DNA of 41,050 nucleotides from Phycicoccus sp. (GTDB lineage Bacteria > Actinomycetota > Actinomycetes > Actinomycetales > Dermatophilaceae). The stretch is taken from positions 1 through 41,050 of the forward strand of contig JAGOME010000040.1 in NCBI GenBank assembly GCA_017993715.1. Direction: 5' to 3'. Positions 31,940 to 39,726 of this stretch are shown in pieces. The notes below the pieces were generated by a model, which searched no databases, was not told the origin of the DNA, and saw only the letters and a program-made list of their open reading frames with translations. A program made the translations under genes and the position numbers. Position 1 is the first letter of the stretch; each line of letters begins with the position of its first letter.

Positions 31940-34281
31940 GTGAGGGTCCAGGGTCGCACCTCGTTGGCCCTGTCCACCAGGGCAATCCGCTCCTCACGCG
32001 TCGCAGCCTCACGAGCCAGTGAGCGATACGACTTCTCGAGCACCGCGCGGAGGGCGTCCTTCTCCGCCGGGACCTCACCGATCCGCACTCCCTCGGGCGC
32101 CGCCTTGAGGAGCACCGCGTCGAGGGCCTGGCCATAGATGCGGACATTGAGCGTGTCACGGTCCACGCTGTCCATGCGGACCGACGAGACACTGCCGAGG
32201 GCCTGGTTCAGGGCAGCCAGATCGGTCCCGGCAGCTGCGAGGATCACATCGGCCCGCGTCCGGCGCGCCTCGCCATAGCCACGGCTCGTCGGAGGGACGA
32301 GGTCGAGAGCGGCGACGGCCCCGACCGTGTCTCCACGGGCGGCGCGCAGCCGAGCCAATCCGAATGCCGCCGGCGGCAGGTAGGCCGCGTCGGTCGCGGC
32401 ACACGTCGCGTACAGCCCCTCGGCGACAGCAGGCTCCCCCGCGCCCTCACAGGCCACAGCCAGCGCCAGCTTGGGCGCGAGCTCACCGGGAACTTGGCGG
32501 TAGACGGCGTTGAAGCTCTGCTGGGCCCAGGCGAAGTCGCCCTTTTGCATCGCGGCCAAGCCAGTGAGCCACAAGGCACGCCAGTCCCATGGATCGTCAA
32601 CGAGCAGGGCGGCAGCCGCGTCCGCCGCGGCCTTGCTGTCGCCGGCGCGCAGGTGCTCGGCGCCGCGCGCCAACCAGACCTCGGCACTGTCGGACGGCGC
32701 GTCGCGCAACAGCTCCAGCCGAGTCGCTGTGTCCCCCGGCGAAGCGGCGAGGGACTGCAACCAGGAATACCGGGGGTCGGTGTCGTCCGGGCGCAACTCG
32801 GGCAACTGTGACCAGTCGATCGAGGATGTCGAGACCGTGGGAGTCATGAACAGCCGGGAGGCCGCAGAGGTGAGCGCGGTCCCCTCGGTGCGGGCGGCCA
32901 CGATCTCTCGCAGCACGCCCAGGGCCTGGTTCCGCAGCTCTTCGGCACTGGCGAACCGGTCGTCCGGGTCGAGTGCACAACACTTGGCGATCAGCCAGTA
33001 CAGCGAGTCGTGCTCGCGGAACAGGGGCGTCGACTTCGGGTCCGGCAGCGAGTTGAGATAGGTCGTCTGGTAGCCGCGGAACTCCATGCACAGCACGAGG
33101 AGAGTCCGACCGATGGTCCAGATGTCGCTGGCCACGGACGGGCCAACCTCGGCAACCTCGGGGGCCTGGTACCCGACGGTTCCGTAGATCGCCGAGTCCT
33201 GGTCATCGACGTGCCGCACCCCGCCCAGGTCGATGAGCTTGACCGCATCCCCGACCTGGATGATGTTGTCGGGCTTGAAATCGCAGTAGACCAGTCCGCG
33301 GTCATGCAGGTACTGGAAAGCGGGAAGCACCTCGATGAGGAACGCCAGCGCCTGGTCGACCGGCAGCGGGTCGTAGGCGCCGTTATTCCGGGCCATCCGA
33401 TCCTTGAGCTCGTCCTTGAGGGATGTGCCGCCGACATACTCCATGACGATGTAGCCGGCCTCGTCGTGGGTGACGAAGTTGTAGATCTCGACGATGAGCG
33501 GGTGCTCGACCTGAGCCAGGAACCGCTGCTCAGCGATCGCCGCTGCGAGCGCGTCCGGGTCACCGCTGTTGAGCAGGCCCTTGAGGACGACCCACCGGTC
33601 CGAGACGTTGCGGTCCCGCGCCAGGTAGATCCAGCCGAGGCCCCCGTGGGCGAGCGCTCCGGCGACTTCGTACTGTCCGGCGACCAGATCTCCGGCCTTG
33701 AGCTTGGGCGTGAACGAGAAGGGCATCCCACACTTGGGACAGAAGCCCTCTTCCCGACCGGGTTTGCCGTCAACGGACCGTCCGACCGGGTTGCCGCAGT
33801 TGGCACAAGAGCGCTTGCTCTCCGAGACCGACGGGTTGAGCTTGATCGCCTTGACCGGATCGACCGGCGGTGCCGGTGGGATCGTCGTCAGGCCCGCGCC
33901 GAGCCGGGCGCTGCGGATCCGCTGGGATCCCGAGCGGAGCCGACGGGTGGCTCCGGTTCCGGCCAACGCCGAGCCGACCGGTGCCGATCCGAGTGCGACC
34001 GAAGCGCTGCCGACGGTCGGGGCGTCCAGGAGATCCTCCGGTGCCACCACAACGGGCGAGGGTGCGGTCGGTGTCGAGGCCACCCCGTCTGGCGGCATCC
34101 CGCAGACGTCGCAGAAGCCATCGACGATGCTGCCGGTGCAGCCGGGTTGCTGGCAGCGGGCACCCTCGGCGGGGGCCGGGGCGGCGGATGCGGCTGCGCC
34201 TGAAGGCATTCCGCACACATCGCAATAGCCATCGACGATCGTCCCCGAGCATCCAGGTTGCTGGCAGGTCTGTGCACTCAT
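31936..34281 (-). CDS. pknG: Serine/threonine kinase PknG
   Basis: 781 residues. Two N-terminal ribbons of the type CQQPGCSGTIVDGYCDVCG replace the short N-terminus of mycobacterial PknG (750 residues). The PknG-specific rubredoxin-like domain (CANCGNPVGRS, FCPKCGMPFSF) follows, then the kinase domain with the catalytic Lys in VVLKGLLNSGD, YCDFKPDNII (no Arg before the catalytic Asp, as in PknG) and KLIDLGGVRHV. A C-terminal TPR region has APKLALAVACEG and LDLVPPTSRGYG, near-identical to PknG landmarks. PknG phosphorylates GarA/OdhI to control 2-oxoglutarate use, in response to amino acids sensed through GlnH and GlnX. The glnX and glnH genes lie just upstream in the same operon. Confidence 0.95.
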   Translation of the reverse strand: MSAQTCQQPGCSGTIVDGYCDVCGMPSGAAASAAPAPAEGARCQQPGCTGSIVDGFCDVCGMPPDGVASTPTAPSPVVVAPEDLLDAPTVGSASVALGSAPVGSALAGTGATRRLRSGSQRIRSARLGAGLTTIPPAPPVDPVKAIKLNPSVSESKRSCANCGNPVGRSVDGKPGREEGFCPKCGMPFSFTPKLKAGDLVAGQYEVAGALAHGGLGWIYLARDRNVSDRWVVLKGLLNSGDPDALAAAIAEQRFLAQVEHPLIVEIYNFVTHDEAGYIVMEYVGGTSLKDELKDRMARNNGAYDPLPVDQALAFLIEVLPAFQYLHDRGLVYCDFKPDNIIQVGDAVKLIDLGGVRHVDDQDSAIYGTVGYQAPEVAEVGPSVASDIWTIGRTLLVLCMEFRGYQTTYLNSLPDPKSTPLFREHDSLYWLIAKCCALDPDDRFASAEELRNQALGVLREIVAARTEGTALTSAASRLFMTPTVSTSSIDWSQLPELRPDDTDPRYSWLQSLAASPGDTATRLELLRDAPSDSAEVWLARGAEHLRAGDSKAAADAAAALLVDDPWDWRALWLTGLAAMQKGDFAWAQQSFNAVYRQVPGELAPKLALAVACEGAGEPAVAEGLYATCAATDAAYLPPAAFGLARLRAARGDTVGAVAALDLVPPTSRGYGEARRTRADVILAAAGTDLAALNQALGSVSSVRMDSVDRDTLNVRIYGQALDAVLLKAAPEGVRIGEVPAEKDALRAVLEKSYRSLAREAATREERIALVDRANEVRPWTLT

Positions 34282-35471
34282 GCCGACTCCTCTCGCTGAC
34301 CGGTGGCATTGGGTCCGGTCAGGACGGTGATCCAGGCGGCGTGGACCTCGACCAGGGCTCGGGCGACCTCGACCGGCGAGGGTTGCCGTTCGAGGATCTG
34401 GCGGGCCGCCTGCTGTGCGCCAACGACATCGGCGTCACGGGTCAGCCCGGCCGCCTGGGCTCGCACGACCTGCGCATCGAGGACTGCCAGCAGAGCACTG
34501 TGCTCGTGCAGCACACCGCCATAGGCCGCCTCGGCGAGGTTGGTCGCCGCCTCGACACGGTGCAACCGGCCGACGAATGCCGTGAGCTGCGCCAAGTCGG
34601 TCGGCACGGGTCCCAGCGCCGCGACGTCCGGCACGGCCATGAGCGGTGCGGGGATGACGGTGCGAACGGCGGCCTCGGCGAGCGAGCGGACGGCTGCGCC
34701 ACGCGCCACGAGGTCGGCCTGCAACTCTTGGGCGGCAACGAACTGCCCGCGCGCCTCACGGCGTTGCACCCCACCCACGATCAGGTCACGTTCGAGCCGC
34801 GCGGCGGCATTCTCCAACGGCCCGACGAGGCCCCCAATGTCCCCGCCCCGCGTGACCCGGGCCGCCAGGTCGTCGGCGCGACCAGCCAGTTCGTCGATCT
34901 GCCGCCGGACCCCGCCCTGGGTAGCGGGAGGCTCGAGGGTGGCTTGATCGCGCAGGCGCTCGAGCTGGGCCCGAATCTGCTTGAGGCGCTGAGCGTGGGC
35001 ATCGGCCGCTGGGTCGAGCGCGAGGGCCACCCGCAATTGCTGGACGAGAGCATCGACCAGTCGGCAGCCCTCGGGCAAGGACACGGCCAGGCTGCCCGCT
35101 CCGGACGTCGTCGACGAGGGCGACGTGGCGGCCGCCGGCCCGGCGAGGCCGCCTCCGTCGAACGTCGTGTCGAGCCGTCCCCACACCAGCACGGAGAGTC
35201 GTTCACGCTCCTTAGGGCCGACCCGTCCTCCGTCCCACGTGGCGACGAGGAGCCGGAGACGGTCGGCCACGGCCTTCCAGAGCGCGAGGGCGAGAGTGAG
35301 GTCGCCGGTCAGTCGGGCGCCGTCCGGGCTGGCCAGGGCCTGCTGGTCGATCTCGTCGAGATCGGCCCGCCGATCCCGCACCCAGGTGTCCAGATCCGCC
35401 AGGTAGACCTGGGTCGCGGCGGGATCGAGCTGCTCCCCGAGGCGCCCCGGCGCGACCGGCGCTGCGCTCAC
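34278..35471 (-). CDS. Helical, coiled-coil-rich protein of the pknG operon
   Basis: 397 residues from GTG 35471 (GTGA overlap with the glnH stop). I recognise no named family. Ala/Leu/Arg/Glu/Gln-rich sequence with heptad-like spacing at about 155-285 (for example RLKQIRAQLERLRDQ and RQIDELAGRADDLAARV), no Cys, no signal peptide and no membrane helix. The N-terminal 110 residues contain several conserved-looking Trp and Asp residues (LDTWVRDRRADLDEIDQQ, ALWKAVADRLRLL). Sandwiched between glnH and pknG and overlapping both by four bases, it may be a cytoplasmic linker between the GlnX receptor and the kinase; that is inference from position. Confidence 0.85.
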   Translation of the reverse strand: MSAAPVAPGRLGEQLDPAATQVYLADLDTWVRDRRADLDEIDQQALASPDGARLTGDLTLALALWKAVADRLRLLVATWDGGRVGPKERERLSVLVWGRLDTTFDGGGLAGPAAATSPSSTTSGAGSLAVSLPEGCRLVDALVQQLRVALALDPAADAHAQRLKQIRAQLERLRDQATLEPPATQGGVRRQIDELAGRADDLAARVTRGGDIGGLVGPLENAAARLERDLIVGGVQRREARGQFVAAQELQADLVARGAAVRSLAEAAVRTVIPAPLMAVPDVAALGPVPTDLAQLTAFVGRLHRVEAATNLAEAAYGGVLHEHSALLAVLDAQVVRAQAAGLTRDADVVGAQQAARQILERQPSPVEVARALVEVHAAWITVLTGPNATGQREESA

Positions 35472-36442
35472 GAGGTCCGCCCGTAGCTCGGCGTCGGCGG
35501 AGCGCCGGCACCGAGGGTGGGGGCGAGCCACTGGTCGTAGCTGGCCTGCCAGGTGCCGTCCGCGATCCGCTGCGCGAGCACGGCATTGACGAACCGGGCG
35601 AGGTCAACATTGCCCTTGGGGATGGCGACGCCGTAGGGCTCGGCCGTGATCGGGTCACCCTGCAGGACAACGGCATACGGGTCCTGGGACGCGAGGCCAG
35701 CGAGCACGGTGTCATCGCCGGTAATGGCATCGACATCGCCCTGCTGGAGCGCGACGAGGCAGCCGGTGTGGTTGGTCGCCGGCACTGCTTCCGCCTCGGG
35801 GGCGAGGCGCTGCAGGTTGGACAGGCTGGTCGATCCGGCGGGCGCGCAGACCCGTCGTCCGGTCAGCCCGGCGAGGCCCGTGATGTCCGAGCCTTTGCGC
35901 ACGAGGATCTTCTGGCCGGCCTGGTAGTAGACGGCCGAGAAGTTGACCTTGGTCCACCGGTCGCAGTTCATCGTCATGTTGCGCACGACGATGTCGATCT
36001 CTCCGGACTCCAGGAGCGGGACGCGCTGGGCCGCGGTGATCACCCTCAGTTGCACCGTGGCGTTGGGGCCGAGGATGGCCTGCCCAATGGCGCGGGCCAG
36101 ATCGATGTCGAAGCCCTCAATCTGCCCCGAGATCGGGTTGCGGCTGCCCAGCAGGAGGGTGTCCGCCGAGACCCCGACGATGAGGCGGCCGCGGTCGCGG
36201 ATCTGGGCCATGGTGGACCCAGCGGGGAGGGCATCTGGCGAGGGCAGCCCGCCATCGGGCGCAAACGACGTCGTGGCGTTGTCGCAGGTGGCTGGTGTTG
36301 CGGACGCGCTCCCCGAGGGTGCGGGGGCGCTCGCCGACGAACTGTCATTGGGGTCGGCCGGGACCGCTGTGGGCGTGACCGAGGTGCAGGCGCCCAGCGC
36401 CAAGGCAGCAGCGATGAGGACTGGGATGAGGCGGCGGCTCAT
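35468..36442 (-). CDS. glnH: GlnH-like amino-acid-binding lipoprotein
   Basis: 324 residues from ATG 36442, which overlaps the glnX stop (ATGA). A lipoprotein signal ends in LALGAC (Cys 19), followed by a Ser/Pro/Ala linker. The type-3 solute-binding fold follows: DRGRLIVGVSADTLLLGSRN, GFDIDLARAIGQAILG, ESGEIDIVVRNMTMNCDRW, VCAPAGSTSLSNL and ITGDDTVLAGL. In mycobacteria GlnH binds aspartate/glutamate and signals to PknG rather than feeding a transporter. No ABC permease or ATPase for it is present here, which supports a sensory role. Confidence 0.93.
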   Translation of the reverse strand: MSRRLIPVLIAAALALGACTSVTPTAVPADPNDSSSASAPAPSGSASATPATCDNATTSFAPDGGLPSPDALPAGSTMAQIRDRGRLIVGVSADTLLLGSRNPISGQIEGFDIDLARAIGQAILGPNATVQLRVITAAQRVPLLESGEIDIVVRNMTMNCDRWTKVNFSAVYYQAGQKILVRKGSDITGLAGLTGRRVCAPAGSTSLSNLQRLAPEAEAVPATNHTGCLVALQQGDVDAITGDDTVLAGLASQDPYAVVLQGDPITAEPYGVAIPKGNVDLARFVNAVLAQRIADGTWQASYDQWLAPTLGAGAPPTPSYGRTS

Positions 36443-37761
36443 GCGTACTCCTCCAGTCGCCTGGAGATCCCTCGCCAGGCCCGGTTGGCTCCGAAGAGGC
36501 CGAGCAGCAGCGCGGCCCCACCCCACCCAAGGAGGCTGATCCGGTTGCCCGGATCGAGCCGGGTCTCCACGTTGGCTGCGGCCGAGCCGATGCGGGACTT
36601 GATGACGTCGTCGAAGGCGGCGAAGGAGGCACTGGCGGACTCAGGTCCGGGATCGGTCGCGACCTGGACCGCCGCGTCCCAGTCACCCCCATCGTCCAAG
36701 GCCACCAACTGCCCGTGCAACTCGGTGTAGGCGGCCCAGTCATCGCGCGGCCCGCCAGCGCCCAAGGCCTCGACGTCGATCAGGTCGTCGACCGTGGCGG
36801 CATTCGCCACCCAGGCCTCCTCGTAGGCCGCACCCGACCCCCGAGCGATGAGGCGCAGGCTCTCGTTGGAGCGGGCCAGGTTGGCCGCGCTGCGGATCTG
36901 CGCCCCGTCGGACACGTCCTGGTATTCGAGGATCCGCACGTTCGCGTTCACTCCGGCCTGGGCGGTCGTGGTGATGAAGGACCCGGCCGTCACCAACGCC
37001 ACCAGCCAGATCGCCCAGAGCAGGCCGCTGTTGTACTTGCGCTTGAACTGGTTGCGAACCCAGCGGTGGATCCCCCACAGGGCCCCGATGACGACCAGGC
37101 CTGGGATCATGATCCAGAACGGATGCTGGGCGCCCAGGGAGTCCTCACTGCGGGCGGCATTCGCATCGATGGCGGCGTCAATCAGGTCCATGCCTCGGCC
37201 GCGCAACTCCGAACTGGATTGGTTCAGGTAGGCCGCACCGACCGGCAATCCCTGCCGATTGTTGGCCCGGGCCAACTCCATTCCCGCGGCGTAGTCGACG
37301 ACGATGGTGTTGAGCTCGGCGAGGACGTCGGCATCCGCGGGCTGAGCGCTCATGGCAGCAGACAGGTTCGACGTCGCCGCCGTGATCGCCTCGTCGTAGG
37401 CGGTCCGCTGCTCGGCGGGCTCCAAGCCTCCGACGAGGAAGGCGTTGGTCGCCAAGGCGTCGGCGTGCAGCAGGTCGACCTTGGCCTCCTGGAGCCGGAC
37501 GAGCTGCGCCGTGTCGTCCTGGGCGGTCCCCAACGCGAGCCAGGAGAGCCCGAGCTGGGTCGCCGTGAGCACGGACCAGGCAAGCACCGCCACCATCGCT
37601 GTCACTCGCAGCAGCGCCAGCCGGCTCGGCACCGATCGGTTGGCCGTGGTCGCGGGCGTGGCCGAGCCGGTTGCCGCGGCCGGTAGCGCAGCGGCCGGGC
37701 TGGGGGTCCCACCAGGCCGCGGGGCTGCTGCGGGAGGGGGTGGCGCAGTGGCGGCACTCAT
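36439..37761 (-). CDS. glnX: GlnX-like transmembrane signal transducer
   Basis: 440 residues. A Pro/Ala-rich cytoplasmic N-terminus (1-45), helix 1 (about 48-75), a helical external domain (to about 215), helices 2 and 3 either side of a basic cytoplasmic loop (HRWVRNQFKRKYNSG), a second helical external domain (about 275-405), and helix 4 with a short basic end. The two external four-helix-type domains resemble chemoreceptor sensor domains, as in mycobacterial GlnX, which relays GlnH occupancy to PknG. Starts on the stop codon of the AAA+ gene (TGATG). Confidence 0.88.
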   Translation of the reverse strand: MSAATAPPPPAAAPRPGGTPSPAAALPAAATGSATPATTANRSVPSRLALLRVTAMVAVLAWSVLTATQLGLSWLALGTAQDDTAQLVRLQEAKVDLLHADALATNAFLVGGLEPAEQRTAYDEAITAATSNLSAAMSAQPADADVLAELNTIVVDYAAGMELARANNRQGLPVGAAYLNQSSSELRGRGMDLIDAAIDANAARSEDSLGAQHPFWIMIPGLVVIGALWGIHRWVRNQFKRKYNSGLLWAIWLVALVTAGSFITTTAQAGVNANVRILEYQDVSDGAQIRSAANLARSNESLRLIARGSGAAYEEAWVANAATVDDLIDVEALGAGGPRDDWAAYTELHGQLVALDDGGDWDAAVQVATDPGPESASASFAAFDDVIKSRIGSAAANVETRLDPGNRISLLGWGGAALLLGLFGANRAWRGISRRLEEYA

Positions 37762-39443
37762 CAGATGGACTCCTCCAGCTCAGCGGGGGCCTCGGCTGGC
37801 GCCTCCCCCGCTGGATCAGCGGGAGAGGCTGGAGCGGGATCCGCCAGGTCATCAGGCTCGAGCGTGCGCAGCTGCGCGACCGACGGCTCGTCGACATCGC
37901 GCAAGCGCCAGGCATGACGGCCGATCGCTGCCTCGAGGACATTGCGGGAGTATCGGCCGTTACCGAACGTCGAGTCCCGCACGACACCAGCGAGCATCTC
38001 GCGGAACCGACCGATCACGGCGTCGTCGGCGTCATAGTCGGCGGCCGCGGTCAACTTGCCGAAGATGGCGACGAGCTCGTCATCGGTGTAGTCGATGAAC
38101 TGGATCGTTGTCCGGAAGCGGCTGGACAGGCCAGGGTTCTGGGCGATGAAGATCTCCATCGGCACTGGGTAGCCCGCGACGATGACGACGAGGTCGTTGC
38201 GCTTGTCCTCCATCTCCTTGACCAGCGTGTCTATGGCCTCCGTGCCGTACTGGTCGCCGCCTAGCGAATAGGCCTCGTCGATGAACAGCACCCCGCCCTC
38301 CGCGGACGCCACCACCTCGGCGGTCTTGATCGCCGTCTGACCGAGATAACCGGCGACGAGTTCGGAGCGGTCAACCTCGACGAGCTGCCCCTTGGACAGC
38401 AGCCCGAGGGCTCGATAGATCCCACCGACGAGCCGGGCCACCGTGGTCTTGCCCGTGCCGGGGTTGCCGACGAAGACCAGGTGTCGGGTGATGGTCGGAG
38501 TCTTGAGCCCGGCCTCGGCGCGCTTGGCCTCGATCTTGAGCAGCGCAACCTGCCGATGGATCTCAGCCTTGACCGCCTCCAAACCGACGAGGTCGTCAAG
38601 CTCGGCGAGGAGCTCCTCGAGCGTCTTGGGCTCGGGCTCCGGCTTGGCGGGGGTGGCCTGCGCGCCTGGCGTCGTCGGATTCGGCGCCGCTTGGGTGGGG
38701 GCCGGCTCGCCGGCAGCGCCTTCGTGAGCTGCAGCAGCGCCGTCGCCAGGCTCTTGCGCCCGAGGTGGGACCTCGGCATCACCGAGCCCGCCGAACGCTC
38801 CGCGTCCGAACGGGTCGGCATTCAGTCCGAGGTCGAGCGTGGAGCCCGACCGCCCGGTCTCCGCAGCGGTTCGAGCCAGTCGGCGTTGCACGTCCCCGAG
38901 TTGCCCCATGACCTGTCCCCAGAGTCCCCGAACCGCGTCGGTGAGGACTTCGGGCTGCTCAGCCGAGCGGGCGGCATTCGCCCCGGCCTGAATGCCGAGT
39001 GGCGGCCGCGTCGGTCCGGCAGGGGCGCTGCCCGTGGTGAGGGCGGACAACTGCGCCGCCGCTGCGGTGCCAGCGGCGCCAACAGCCTGCGGGGTGGGCT
39101 CTCCGAGGGTCGCTGCCGCAGTGGCCACCTCGGCGAGGGCGGCGGCATACGCCTTGGCGCCGTGCTCGCCGGCGAGCACCAACGCTCCGAGCTCCGGCGT
39201 CGGGGTCGAGCGCCAACGTCGTCCGCGGGTCGCCGCGGCGGTGAAGTCCTCGGCGCTGCGGTCCCCACCCGTCTGGCGGACCCACTCCACCCACGCCTGC
39301 GGGCTCGACTCCGCAACGGCGGCCGCGAGCTGCTCGGCCTCGGCGCGCGCCACGTCCTCGGGCACCCCGGCGGCTACCCCCGCATCGACGGCTCCGGCCA
39401 GAGCGGCGGCCAGCACCGACCCACCGTGCGACGCATCACTCAT
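37761..39443 (-). CDS. CbbX/EccA-type AAA+ ATPase
   Basis: 560 residues from ATG 39443 (GAGGA about eight bases upstream); the longer frame reads into the intergenic region. Residues 1-230 are Ala-rich and helical, then a Pro/Ala linker (about 235-285). The AAA+ domain has Walker A GNPGTGKTT near 325, Walker B VLFIDEAYSLGG, sensor AGYPVPM and the arginine-finger region NPGLSSRFRTTIQF. The C-terminus is an acidic Pro/Ala/Glu tail. Relatives act as hexameric remodelling motors (CbbX on Rubisco, EccA in type VII secretion, SpoVK). First gene of the pknG operon; substrate unknown, perhaps a signalling complex of this operon. Confidence 0.9.
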   Translation of the reverse strand: MSDASHGGSVLAAALAGAVDAGVAAGVPEDVARAEAEQLAAAVAESSPQAWVEWVRQTGGDRSAEDFTAAATRGRRWRSTPTPELGALVLAGEHGAKAYAAALAEVATAAATLGEPTPQAVGAAGTAAAAQLSALTTGSAPAGPTRPPLGIQAGANAARSAEQPEVLTDAVRGLWGQVMGQLGDVQRRLARTAAETGRSGSTLDLGLNADPFGRGAFGGLGDAEVPPRAQEPGDGAAAAHEGAAGEPAPTQAAPNPTTPGAQATPAKPEPEPKTLEELLAELDDLVGLEAVKAEIHRQVALLKIEAKRAEAGLKTPTITRHLVFVGNPGTGKTTVARLVGGIYRALGLLSKGQLVEVDRSELVAGYLGQTAIKTAEVVASAEGGVLFIDEAYSLGGDQYGTEAIDTLVKEMEDKRNDLVVIVAGYPVPMEIFIAQNPGLSSRFRTTIQFIDYTDDELVAIFGKLTAAADYDADDAVIGRFREMLAGVVRDSTFGNGRYSRNVLEAAIGRHAWRLRDVDEPSVAQLRTLEPDDLADPAPASPADPAGEAPAEAPAELEESI

Positions 39444-39673
39444 ACCCTCGGTCCTCGCATTCCCGCCAGCGGTCTCGATCCGGCTCGCCACCGTCGTTTG
39501 AGACGTGTCAGCGATCCTAGGCGGTGCGGAGTTCCCCGACGGCTCCGGCGCCCATCGCAGCCTGCTGACGAGGGGGCGCTCAGCAGGATTGACATGACGC
39601 ATCCGGGAGCCCGCGTCGCCGAATCAACCCTGCGGGAGCCGTTGTCTCCCAATGGTTTCCTTCGCCCGACCTC

Positions 39674-39703
39674 TTGACATTCGGACTCCTGTTCGACGAC
39701 AAT
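39674..39703 (+). promoter_or_regulatory. Predicted promoter of the DUF222 gene
   Basis: A consensus -35 TTGACA (39674-39679), 18 bases, then GACAAT (39698-39703), followed by GGGAAGGGGGG as ribosome site before ATG 39727. Confidence 0.55.
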
Positions 39704-39726
39704 GGAGGGCAGGGAAGGGGGGTCCG

